A DNA stretch of 64,000 nt from Garcia nutans. Taxonomy: Eukaryota > Streptophyta > Magnoliopsida > Malpighiales > Euphorbiaceae. Shown here in pieces: positions 11,038 to 21,987 of this stretch. The notes beneath the pieces were generated by a model. It saw nothing but the letters and a program-made list of their open reading frames with translations, did not search any database and was not told the DNA's origin. The DNA is taken from contig CANTUV010000037.1 in NCBI GenBank assembly GCA_947685225.1, positions 31,887,001 through 31,951,000 of the forward strand. The letters run 5' to 3'. Both the position numbers and the translations under genes were made by a program. The stretch's first letter is position 1; the number at the start of each line of letters is the position of its first letter.

Positions 11038-13880
11038 TGTCACACCCCTTTTTTAGAAGTGTGACGGTCCTAGGGTCTAGGTAGGCGTAAGGCCACTAGG
11101 CACTACGTAGAACCCAACTAATTTATGAATTTATACAAATTAATTATTACACTAGTAAATTATAACTTTATTATTTACTCATAATAACACATGTATTTTT
11201 ATATTATATAATATTTACAAATATTTTCTTTATTTATTACATTATGGTTTATTTCCATAATTTACCAAGCTATTCACAATATTACTATAGAGCAACTAGA
11301 GTATAGCACAAACATTATTATTTAATTACATATGATAGTATTGACTAATTACATTATTCTCAAGCTTCTTGCTGGAAGAAGAAATCAAGAAGCTAATGGT
11401 CCTGGGTCACCTCTACCTGAAACCACAGACGATGGGGTGAGTCGTCAACTCAGTGAAATTACAGTGTCACAAGGGTAGAATATGCAATAACAATATTTCA
11501 AGGGTTAAGGATAATAAATAAATAAGTAAGGCGGCTGCACAATAAAGGTATAACAATGAAATTTAATTCACAAGAAAGGCCCACAATAATTGGACCAAAA
11601 TCACAAAAGCAAATTATATAATATGACAGATAACACATAGCAATAACACTGAAGACAATATATCATTATTTCAGTGCTATCACACATCACATTCACATAA
11701 GGTTAGCTTCTACCCTACAAATCACAAACTTCTATGTGCACATAGCCTGATGGTATAGCCCCCATTAAGTTGGGATTCTGTCATATTGGCTAATCAAATG
11801 GCTTGGTATGATCACATAGGCCAAGAGGCCACATTGTTTTTCACAATTCACAAATGCAAAATTACAAACAATAAATGATATTAAATGGCTCAAATATCAA
11901 CAATAGTTAAATTTTCATCAAAGAATTTCAAATGTGACAAAGTAAGGATTGGACACTATAACTCACCTTGAATATGCAAATTTGATTCCTCTAAGTTATT
12001 GATAATAATTGATTGATTTGATGGCAATACCCGACCTACATTCACATCCACATATAAATCACACATTTAGGTTTATTTTGTTTAATTTATCATTTTTTTG
12101 TCTTAATTATTTATTAGGAAGCTATGCCCTGTTTTAATATCTTAATATGTCCTAAAATTTATTTTATAATTATGAATTCAAATTTTACAAATTATATTAT
12201 AATAGGGTTATATAATAGAGTAAGTTCAAATATGTGTCATATGCCTATAACAATGTACATTGGTTTCTTTATGTTATTTAATTTACTTATTTATTAAATT
12301 AATATTTATACTTTTGAGAACATTAAATACACATACTAGAGATTATATTCATCTATAATATGCTTATATTTATGACCAAATCAAATATATTTTATTATGC
12401 TCAATTCAGTCCTACATCAACAAAATACCTAAATTCCAGCATTTGAGTAGTTTGTATTCATTTAATTATATATTAATTTATTTAAATTAATTTGCCCTGA
12501 AATTTTACCAGCATATTTTAACATTATATATGACTTCTCTATAAATTTTCACAATTTATAGAGTTTATTTATATAGGTAAATAATTTAAACACAGCAGCA
12601 AAATCTCAATGGTATTCATTCAGGCTATTAAAATGAGCAGCTTGTGTTTATTTATTTACTCACTCATCTTCCTTCATCATTTTGACTTGGCCTTTTACCA
12701 CAACCTTCCCAAAATTCAAATACACCTTTTTGTAATTTTTGATAAATTTTAAAGCTCGTTTTCATGTTAAAATAAATAAAACATAGTAGCTAATTTATTG
12801 AGAATTCAAGTTGTAATATTTAGACAGATTTGAGTGTTAGGGTTTTTAGCTTCATTCCTTTCAATTTCTTTCAATACAAATCGATTTCTAACATCCTAAA
12901 TACTTAATTAATATGTACAAATAATAATTTTTAGCTCAGATTCAATAAATAATAGATTTAAAATTAGAAAAACAAATAAAAGATTAAGATTCAGAATTTT
13001 CAGATTCTTACCTTTAGGACTTCTTTTGCCTTCTTTGCCTTTATATCACTTTGTTGATTTAATTTTTCACTTTGGATCACTTCTAAACATAAGAAATTGG
13101 CTAGGAATAGTTTTTAGCTGCTGAAAAATGAGAGAGGGTCGTGATAAAGAAGAGGTATTATTGATAGTAATAAGAAAAGAGAAAGAAGAAAAGATAAGCC
13201 TAAAAAAATTTCTATCATCTTTTAGTCAACATTTTCTAACACCTATTACTATTCAAAATAGATGAGTCACCCACTTATTTTGGCAGAAAATTGGCTGAGA
13301 ATTAAGTGAGTAAAATATCCATTTTGCCCCTCAATCTTATACATTTCTTTTATTAACTCAAATGCCCTTTTAGTCATTTTACACCATAACTTGTTATCTA
13401 CACTTGTAATTAATTTCTTTAAAATTGTTTTCACTTCTAATTTTAAATTTTAATTTATCTTATATAGTTTTAATGTATATTATTATATTAAGATATTATT
13501 AATTAAGTTATAGTATATTTCAAGTATAATACCCTAAGATTTTTATACATACGGGTTCACATAGCTAAAATATTTTAAAATTTACATTTCCATGACTTTA
13601 GTAACACATAAATTTTACTTCTTTGTATAAGAATGATTTCTTTATCACTCTAATAGGTCATTTTGTTTCTCTAATAGTTTATATACAAATATAATTAATT
13701 ATTTAATAACTTACAGTTAATTGATTTGATTCACAGTTGTAGAGTTTTTAATTCAAATACTTTAAAGTTTTTGTTTATTACTTTGGCACATTATAATTTT
13801 ATTTCAATCAAAGATTTTTTTTTCTCACTTTATTCATTCATTTGTACAACATTTAAGCTACTAGATTTTAGGGTATTACA
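11038..13880 (-). mobile_element. Solo LTR, gypsy type (2843 bp), TSD CCTTT
   Basis: TGTCACACCCC...GGTATTACA is flanked by CCTTT at 11033-11037 and 13881-13885. The other LTR of the host element has no such insert, which gives the empty site directly. It has no internal coding region. Read on the minus strand it begins TGTAATACCC and ends GTGTGACA, parallel to the Tekay-like LTRs of this window, so minus orientation is more likely. Solo LTRs arise by recombination between the two LTRs of a full element. Confidence 0.85.
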
Positions 13881-14179
13881 CCTTTACGTTGGTTCTAAAA
13901 TAGAAAAGCAATTTAAATTACATGATATTTAACTAATGAGGTACCCACCAAGTGGAAACATACCTCTTACAATATTTAGAAATCTAAATAAATCGATTAA
14001 AGTAAATAACCATTCATCATAAATAAATCATTCACCAAAGATATTAAACATCAATAAAAGTAAACATACATCCATGATAAATTAAATAAATCAAGCATTG
14101 AACTTAAATAAATTAAAGCATATAAAATAAATCAAAGCATAATCAAATATCAAATTGAATAAAGCAAATAAAGATTCAA

Positions 14180-14880
14180 ATTAGGGCTATTGTTTCTATT
14201 TAAGATTCTTTATTTAATGTGTTTAGGGTTTTGGAATTTATGAGTTTAAGCTATTGTGAGTTTTAAAGGAATTGAAATGGATTAAAGTTTTATAAATTAA
14301 GAGATTTGATAAAATTATTTGATTAACCAAATTAGTGTTTAAGGAGTGAAATCATGAAATTAGGGTTTGAACACTTTAAAATAGTAGATTTATGATTATT
14401 AGCTACTGAATTATGGTTTTTAGGTTGACTATGTTTGAATTTTAATATTTATGTTTATAAGGTTTAAAGGATTAGGGTTTAGAAAAATTAGGATTTAGGT
14501 TAGCTAGTTTAGGGTTTACTGTTTTGGGTTTTGGAGTTGAATTAGGGTTTTAGAATTTTAGAATTAGGGTTTCAGAGAATGCATTAGGTTTTAGAATTTG
14601 AAAATTAATTGATAATTTTATGAAACTTTATGAAAATAAACAAAATGATTTAAGGTTTATAGAAACAAAAAAGATATTTTTTAGGGTTTGTGGAAAGAAA
14701 CAGATTCAATTTAGGGCTTTGAAAAGAAACATATTCAATTTAAGGTTTTGAAAAATTGGAAAGCAAATTAGGGTTTTGAGATTTTGAAGAAACAAAAACA
14801 ACTATTTTAAGATTTTTGGAAAACAAATAAACGAATTAAGGTTTTTAAGCTTTAGAAAAGGTAAATTAAAGTTCTTGGAT
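14180..14880. repeat. Telobox-like TTAGGGTTT-rich LTR segment
   Basis: At least nine TTAGGGTTT or near variants occur, e.g. around 14220, 14355, 14470, 14508, 14543, 14565, 14680 and 14768. On the element's coding strand these read AAACCCTAA, the plant telo-box. They are irregularly spaced, not a head-to-tail telomere array. The same segment recurs at 34960-35600 in the other LTR. Confidence 0.6.
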
Positions 14881-15172
14881 TTTTTTAATTAAAAGAGACA
14901 ATTGGATTATTTAAGCTACTGCGAAAGAAGTTAGACATTCATACCTCCGTTTGTTGGTTCCACAAAAAATTTCTTCTTGGATGAACAAGAGCAAAGACAA
15001 GCTTTGCTGCCTTTGATGGATTGAATTGCTTGTTTGCTCTCTCAAAACTCCGATCGATTTTACTGCCAGAAGGAATTCTTAAAATCTGATTTATTTTTCA
15101 AAGTTTTCCTCCTTAATTTCGGTCTCAAATTTCCCCCAAAATCCGATCCCCTTTTTGTATTGTTATTGTCCT

Positions 15173-15180
15173 TATTTATA
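15173..15180 (-). promoter_or_regulatory. TATA box, Tat/Ogre-like 3' LTR
   Basis: TATAAATA on the minus strand, about 470 bp inside the LTR, followed within 10 bp by AGGACAATAAC. The identical site in the 5' LTR is at 35887-35894. Its position just downstream of the repeat block at 15283-15400 fits a U3 promoter. Confidence 0.65.
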
Positions 15181-15282
15181 GAAGAATTTTATGATTAATT
15201 TTAGTTATTCATGGAATCTAACATTGATTAAGAAAAGGAAACCGAAACCTAATTGTATTTGGTTTCGAAAAAATTTGCGTCG

Positions 15283-15400
15283 GAAAAATTTCGCTGGCGA
15301 AAAAAAACTGCTGCGGAAAAATTGCGCTGGCGAAAAAAAACTACTGCGGAAAAAATGCACTGGTGAAAAAAACAGTCGCAGCTGACTGCAGGCTGCTGGC
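15283..15400 (-). repeat. ~33-bp GC-rich minisatellite upstream of LTR TATA
   Basis: Three to four units of the form AAAAATTTCGCTGGCGAAAA plus ACTGCTGCGG, within 110-230 bp upstream of the minus-strand TATA box. GCTGGC and GCGAAAA give local palindromes (TTTCGCTGGCGAAA). The corresponding block in the other LTR (35990-36105) has diverged to CTAGCGAAA units. Confidence 0.7.
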
Positions 15401-15647
15401 GAGAATTGGCCTGCGGCCATTTCGCTGCAACTCTTTTTTCGTCGCCGATTTTTTTTATTATTTTTATTTATTTGTTTATTTGTTTATTTTTTATTAATTA
15501 TAAAAATTAAATATTAAAGCAAATATTATTTAATTAAGATAACAAAAATTGTTTTGGACTAATTAAAATATATTGGACAACACAAAAATTATTTTGGACT
15601 AATTAAAATATATTGGGCCGGACTGGGTCAAAAATTAAGGGTCTACA

Positions 15648-15661
15648 GTTTGCCCCCTGCT
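15648..15661 (-). promoter_or_regulatory. Polypurine tract next to 3' LTR
   Basis: On the minus strand the bases AGCAGGGGGCAAAC directly precede TGTAGACCC, the first bases of the 3' LTR. A purine tract here primes plus-strand DNA synthesis in LTR retrotransposons and confirms the minus orientation. Confidence 0.65.
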
Positions 15662-15699
15662 TGAATGATCTGTGACTTTAGTGAAAGAGAGTGAAAAGC

Positions 15700-16436
15700 A
15701 ATAAGACTTAATTTTTGAGATGGTTGAGGTTTTGGGTTCTGGACCCGGTTCGAGTTCTGGACTCAAGAATAATTTTAGGTTATGGACCTAAGCGTAATTT
15801 TAGGTTCTAGACCTAAGAAAAATTTGGGTTCTGGACCCGAGCTAAGTTCTAGACTTAGAAAAGATTCTAGTTTCTGGACCTAAGGATAATTTGGGTTTTG
15901 GACCCGAGCTAAGTTCTAGACTTAGAAAAGATTCTAGGTTCTGGACCTAAGGAAAATTTGGATTCTGGACCCAAGCTAAGTTCTGGACTTAAAAGAGATT
16001 CTAGGTTCTGGACCTAAGAAAAATTTGGGTTCTGGACCCGAGCTAAGTTCTGGACTTAAAAGAGGTTCTAGGTTCTAGACCTAAGGAAAATTTGGGTTCT
16101 GGACCCAAGCTAAGTTCTGGACTTAGAAAAGATTCTAGGTTTTGGACCTAAGGAAAATTTGTGTTCTGGACCCGAGCTAAGTTCTGGACTTAAAAGATTC
16201 TAGGTTCTGGACCTAAGTGTAATTTGGGTTCTAGACCCGAGCTAAGTTCAAGACTTAGAAGAGATTCTAGGTTCTGGACTTAAGGGTAATTTGGGTTTTG
16301 GACCAGAGCTAAGTTCTGAAGAAATTCTAGGTTCTGGACTTAAGGAAAATTTGGGTTCTGGACCCGAGCTAAGTTTTGGACTAAAAAAAGATTATAGGTT
16401 CTGGACCTAAGGAAAATTTGGGTTCCGGACCCGAGA
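15700..16436. repeat. Tandem array A, ~67-bp unit, 3' UTR
   Basis: About ten units containing GGTTCTGGACC, TAAGGAAAATTTGGG, TTCTGGACCCGAGCTAAG and TTCTGGACTTAAAAGA. GCTAAGTTC recurs at 15841, 15908, 15975, 16042 and onward at 63-70 bp. Each unit is itself three diverged GG(T/A)(T/C)TCTGGAC sub-repeats. It lies in the 3' UTR of the minus-strand element. Confidence 0.9.
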
Positions 16437-16990
16437 GATTTGGATACTCGATCCTAAACTAGACTTGGATACTCGATCCTAACTGGATTCGAATACTCAA
16501 TCCTAAATTGGATTGGGATACTCGATCCTAACTAGGTTTGGATACTCGATCCTATCTGGATTTGGATACTCGATCCTAAATTAGGTTTGAATACTCGATC
16601 CTAAACTGGATTTGGATACTCGATCGTAACTGAATTCGGATACTCGATCCTAAATTGGATTCGGATACTCGATCTTAACTAGATTTGGATACTCGATCCT
16701 AACTAGATTTGGATGCTCGATCCTAAATTGGATTGGGATACTCGTTCCTAAATTGGATTGGGATACTCGATCCTAAACTGGATTCGGATACTCGTTCCTA
16801 ACTGGATTTGGATACTCGATCCTAAATTGGATTGGGATACTCAATCCTAAATTGGATTGGGATACTCGATCCTAAACTGTATTTGGATACTTGATCCTAA
16901 CTGGATTCGGATACTCGATCCTAAACTGGATTTGGATACTCTATCCTAACTGGATTCGGACACTCGATCCTAAACTGGATTGGGATACTT
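16437..16990. repeat. Tandem array B, ~25-bp unit, 3' UTR
   Basis: About 22 copies of a 24-26 bp unit of the form TTGGATACTCGATCCTAAAC plus TGGA. It directly abuts array A and is unrelated to it in sequence. It contains the palindrome-like core CTCGA. Confidence 0.9.
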
Positions 16991-19435
16991 TGACTCGAGA
17001 TTGAATTCGATTTGATTGACCTTTTATCAGTTGAGGATTCTGGCTTAACTTGTTGTTCCATCCTTTTATTCTTCCTTTAGCAAAAATTCAACTATTTTTA
17101 TTTGGCCTTCATATCTTCTCCTTGCCCCCCAAAGATATGCAAGCTTTGATTGATGTTTGTATTTTGTTGTCTAGTTCTTCGCACAAGCACGCATTTCTTC
17201 TCTTTGCAAAATTACTAGAGTTTTCTCAAGCAATGGGTCTTCTATGCCCCCCTAATTTGATATCTTCTTTTGATTGTTTACTTCACAGGGTGTTTATTGT
17301 TCACTGCGATAAAGAATAGACAATACAATAGAAGAAAATGCAATGTGATATGCTCATGTATGCATGATATGCATGAATGATACTTACAGTTGTTCCATTG
17401 ACCCACAGACCAAGGTGTTCAGCAGAAGTGTTCTCATTGACTCTTTTGAGATGCCCATTCATTTCTTACACTGGAATAAAAGAATGCTTCCCATTTATGA
17501 CTTTTATCTTTGAGATATTGAAAACATGAATAATGGAGGCCCCAAGCAGCAAAGTTAGGGATTCATCTATTTCGAACTATGTTTCAGCATGTCAGTTGAT
17601 AGCTTCTTCATGACCTTGCCAATAATCATTTCCTTTGTCCAATGTGTCCTTTGGAGGTTCAACATACTTCCCTTAACTTGAAGGCTTTGTATGACAAAAA
17701 CATTTTTGATTTTAAATTTTGATTTTGAAATCAAATGTTGGCTTTGCCAAATCATTGTCAATGTACCTCAGGACTTGATTTTTCCAAATTAACATATCTA
17801 TGACATGACAACCCTAGTTACCGTACTAAAATTGGGAACCATTTCTATTTAAGCAAGAATTGTTGCACTTCAGATAGGCACATACACATTACTTGGCCAA
17901 AGGTCTCATTGAGTTTAAATATTGTCTATCTCATATGCATGCTTATTCAAACTATCTCCACTAATAGACTCTACCTACCAAGAGAGATCAATAGGTCTTT
18001 GATAGGCTTGAAATGAGGTCTATAAGGGAAATGAGTTAAATGAAGGCCATTTGTAAGTTGGAGCCGATGTGACACAATGGACAAACCTTCATACTACAAA
18101 TATCTTATTTGAACTTTAGGCAGTTGGGAGCAATCTTGCTAGACTCTAAATTCTTTCTGTCTTCTTGGCATTAATCTGGATCTTGATTAGGACAGTCTTT
18201 GCCCTTGCAAAAAGTTTGGTACCCAAATTTGTTTCTTTTCTTCTTCTCCCTTTTCTTTATTTTTCTTACTCTTCCCTTTTCTTTCTCTTTATTTTCCTTA
18301 CTCTTCCCTTTCTTTGAGCATTTTATCATTTTGTCCTTCTTCCTTGTAGGACTATCAAGTACAGAACCTTCAAGAACTGAATGGTCTTTCTCCTTTTTCT
18401 TTGATTTTGATCTAATCTTTGGTTGGGTTGGACCAATTCAAGTCAAACTGTCCTTATAAACCAAATGGAAGCCTTTTGTTGTCTTAGGTAAAAGAGAACT
18501 CAGTTGGCTTTTTGAACCTCCTTTTTCAGTTTTATCTTTTTTCTTTTCTTTCTCTTTTTCTTCTTTTCTTTTTTTTCTTCTTCTTTTTTCTTTTCTTCTC
18601 TTTTTTTTTTGTTTGGTTTGTTTTTTTTTTCTTTTTTTTTAGTTATAGCTCTAAAAGAGTTGTCTTATTTGTACTAACTTGGGCTTCCAATAATGGATGA
18701 GTAGGGTGACATAAATCTCCTTTAATAGGGATAAATCATTTGTTACTCTGATGTTGTCTTGATATATTGGAGATATTAGGAAAACCTCAACTACCCTTAT
18801 GGTATTGAGAACTTCAACCACTCTTATGGTCTTGAGAACTATCTTCATGGTCTTGACTAATCATTGCTTTCTTTGATCTTCTTGCCTCTTCATCTTAGTG
18901 ATCATAAGACTTATCAAAAGTATCACAACAGCTCAAGGTAGGTTGTTGGGGTTTGTGAGCCAATGAAAAGAAAGCTAAAATCTTATGAAGGCTCAAAGGG
19001 ACAACTAGGGATTGATATTTAATAGGGTGGATACTAGTTGTTGGCTAACCAAACAATGCCTAGATCATTTCTCTCTTAAATAAGTAGAGTTGAATTTCGC
19101 CTCGAAAGTTTATCAAAGCATGTTCTAAGACTGACTAGGACCTAGACAAAGGTAATTATACAGGAGCTCTCTCTAAGTAAGCATACACAACTCAATGTTA
19201 TAGAGCAATTCCCTCACCTAGTAAAGTCATTCGAGTCATGATGCATAAATATATTAATTCATGAATTATCAAGCTAGATTCCTCATCGGTTGAGCATCAA
19301 AATGAACAAAGACCAACAAAATTTTTTATGAAAGTAATTTATTCAAGCAACTTTAAATTTGAAAAACAAGATTGTTCCAATTTAAAGAAAGTAAAATTGA
19401 AAAGCAACATTCAAGCTAAGGAAAGTTTGTTGAGT
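16991..19435. other. Non-coding interior of the Tat/Ogre-like element
   Basis: This is where a complete element would carry pol (minus strand), yet no RT, integrase or protease motif is visible in any frame. The longest open frames are short and lack known domains. A 140-bp polypyrimidine tract, nearly pure T/C, runs at about 18520-18645 (polypurine on the coding strand). A GCATGATATGCATGA-type palindromic patch lies near 17350-17375. Confidence 0.6.
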
Positions 19436-20818
19436 TTAAGCTTCTTTTCCTTTCACATCTTCAATATTTCCATCTTGAAAGGATAATAAAAAAAAATCTT
19501 CTTCCAATCCTTTTCCCACCATGAAGGTTGCTGGTGGTTGCACTCTTCCAAATTTAGGCAAAGGATTGTTCCTGGTATTGGGCTTATCCGGCTAGGGTAG
19601 CTTACCACTATCAATCAAATCTTGGATCTCATGCCTTAGACGAGCACATTTATCTATTTCATGCCTTCGCATTTGATGAAATTGATAGAAGGCCTCAGCA
19701 TTGAAGTTTGGTGGCAGTGGATTATGTAACGATTGAGGAGCTAATGGTTGTAACAACCCTTTCTTTTACAGCTTGCTAAAAACCCAAGATAGAGGTTTCC
19801 CCAATTCTGAGAATTTTCTTTTATTTCCTTGACCAGTCGCATTAACATCAACTTCTTTTTGCATGCTTTGATTGCTAGGCTGATAATTCCCTTTCTCATT
19901 CCTTCTTATTGAAAAGCGATTCTTCTCTCTTTCCCACTCTTCAATTTGTAGACCAGCTTGGAGAAGATCTTTGAAATCCCTTATAAGGGTGTGAGACATC
20001 CTTTCACGGAGACTAGGCAACACCCCTCTCACAATCATCCTTATTTGATCAGATTCATCGGGCCTTTTCTTGAGCAAAGCAACCTTATTTCTCCACCTTT
20101 TCACATAGTCCACAAAATTCTCATTTGGCCTTTGTCTAATGGACTCAACTTCCATTAAGGTAACTTTCAACTCGACATTATACCCATATTGCTAGATGAA
20201 GGCCTTGTATAGCAAATCCCAATTCTTTTGTGTTCCATCATCTAAGGTATTGAACTAATTTTGGACAACATGATCCAATGAGAGCATGAAGTACCTTAGA
20301 GTTTGAGCCTTAGTAGCTCGGGCAGACTGCATAGCAGTGATATACTGCTTCACATGGAGATGGGGATTTTCGGTTCCATCAAACTTCGCAGAAGATGGCA
20401 TCTTGAACTTGTACAGAACTTCTTCATCTATCTCAAATAATTTGTCAATCTCGGACATCTCTTCGGTTTTTAGTTTCTTCTCAAATTTCTTTTCTAAATT
20501 AGCAATCATTTTTTCAACATCGGATGTCTCGGTCTTTTCAATAGTTGCCTTCTCAACAACCTTTGGCTCCTTTTGGTCTTGAAGATCTTGGTAGTATTGA
20601 GCCCAATCATCTTCAATGATCACCTTATCATCATTAAAAGCTACTTCACTACCTTTAGTCATCCCTTTGTCTTTCTTGGTACTAGCAGATGCTTCGACAT
20701 TGTTTCCTAAAATTGCAGCTGGTTGATTCCTTATGGTCTAGGCCATGGCCTCTTTTATTTCTTCCATCTTGGCATTGAGGGCATCATCCACCATTCTTTG
20801 AATTTGTTCGGGATCCAT
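19436..20818 (-). pseudogene. Tat/Ogre-like gag, one frame with five stops
   Basis: Reading from the Met at 20818 (MDPEQIQRMVDDALNAK), a single frame runs 460 codons to TAA at 19436-19438. A middle part (FKMPSSAKFDGTENPHLHV..., VESIRQRPNENFVDYVKRW, MIVRGVLPSLRERM) is the retrotransposon gag capsid domain. A zinc-finger-like region follows at about 19620-19680 (YQFHQMRRHEIDKCARLRHE); its first Cys is replaced by Tyr. Five in-frame stops lie at 20735-20737, 20255-20257, 20192-20194, 19766-19768 and 19592-19594, four TAG and one TAA. Each can come from CAG or CAA by C-to-T. No frameshift was found. Gag forms the particle, so intact relatives could package such RNAs. Confidence 0.8.
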
Positions 20819-21970
20819 TGTCTTTTGTGAGCAAGTGATTGAGTCGTCGCTAGATTCTTCGCTTCCGGTGTAGGTCGGATTGTCGTAAGCTTTTGAACTA
20901 TCATAATCCAGGGCTGTGGCCAGAAAGGATATGAGATGCAAATGTATGTATGTATGCATAAATAATTAACAAACAAGGACAAATAGGACGTTCCTTCCAA
21001 CCTTATAACATCCACACACGAATGGCGAGTCTTTTTTCATAGGTATATGGTTAACAAAATACCAACATGGGGTATCTTGTTTTCGAATAATTCCCTCAGA
21101 CGTTTCAACCAATAGTTATGTTTTTGAAAATGGAAATCATTTCATAATAATTCCCATTAATTAGTTTTAATCCATTCAACCAACTATAGTAGCTTTCATG
21201 CTATATTGGATTAAAACTAGATTAAGAGGTTTATTATAAATAGATTTCTCACTTAAAAAAGTAACTAATGATTCATGCCAAAAACAAGCCCATGATTAAT
21301 TATTCTTAGTATAAACTAGGCTCACAATTGATTTTTGGTATTTCGTAATTGACCTAAATAATTTGCAACCTATTTGTAAGAAAAGGTTGAATGATAATAA
21401 TTTTGTTTCTAAGCCCATTTTAAAAAGATTTTAGAAAGAACATATTTTGGGCTTAGTATTTGGGCCATGAGCAAAAGAATTTTTGATTTATTTTTAGAAA
21501 AAGTCTTATGTCCAAAGACCATCTTGAAAAATTTTGAAAATAGCTTTGGTCTTTTGGATTTTAAAGAAAAAATTATTTTGAGCTTACAATATACTTAGGT
21601 CATATTAGAAAAAGAGCAAACCAAATAAGCCATGATTTAAGCCAAGACAAATTAACAATAGTCAAACAACATGCATTTGGGGTAAAACCTAAGGAAAGTA
21701 ACTAGGCCAATTACATGAGCTTTAGTCCTTGGGTAAAAAGGCTTAGGTTCCCATAGCAAGTATATACCAAATGGTACGAGGCTATGAGTGGTTATGCCAT
21801 GCTCGATCTTCATACCTTGAGTGAAAGTATGGTATCTCTTACATAACATAACACGGGTAACACGGGCGTCCTAACTCACGCACATGCTGCAATCTAATAT
21901 GATGTAATGGTAATATCATTATAAAAAAGAAAAGAATAATAAAAAGACCAATGGAATCAACTTTTCTTAT
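20819..21970. other. 5' leader of the Tat/Ogre-like element, no gene seen
   Basis: This is the sequence between primer site and gag on the minus strand. Autonomous Ogre elements are known to carry an extra ORF upstream of gag; nothing comparable is open here. Small open frames near 20740-21015 overlap the gag start and carry no recognisable domain. Confidence 0.5.
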
Positions 21971-21987
21971 CCCTAGTGGAGTCACCA
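21971..21987 (-). promoter_or_regulatory. Probable primer-binding site
   Basis: On the minus strand TGGTGACTCCACTAGGG begins one base after the LTR end (...GCTCACA). TGG pairs with a tRNA CCA end. From memory, Ogre elements use a tRNA-Arg-type primer with a similar TGGCGACTC start, but I cannot verify the tRNA match here. Confidence 0.5.

Larger units (their letters stand above)
10562..15647 (-). repeat. 3' LTR of the Tat/Ogre-like element (contains a solo LTR)
   Basis: It matches 21989-22527 joined to 34682-36392. The copy is interrupted at 11037/13886 by a 2.84-kb solo LTR with its CCTTT duplication. It includes a telobox-rich segment (14180-14880), a TATA box and a GC-rich short repeat block upstream of the TATA box. 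Visible substitutions and small indels between the two LTRs show this is an older insertion than the elements nested in it. Confidence 0.85.

Noticed and set aside
14180..14880. Interstitial telomere array
   Set aside because: TTAGGGTTT motifs are spaced irregularly in other sequence, not head to tail, and occur identically placed in both LTRs, so they are LTR motifs, not telomere DNA.
15191..15420. Lys-rich (KNLRRKNFAGEKK) and Phe-rich repeat peptides on opposite strands
   Set aside because: Both are translations of the ~33-bp U3 minisatellite; the repeat is DNA-level.
15700..16990. CRISPR-like array
   Set aside because: Units are contiguous with no unique spacers and lie in a plant retrotransposon 3' UTR.
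18199..18700. Phe/Leu-rich frames resembling membrane proteins
   Set aside because: They come from the polypyrimidine tract; T/C-rich DNA always reads as Phe, Leu and Ser.
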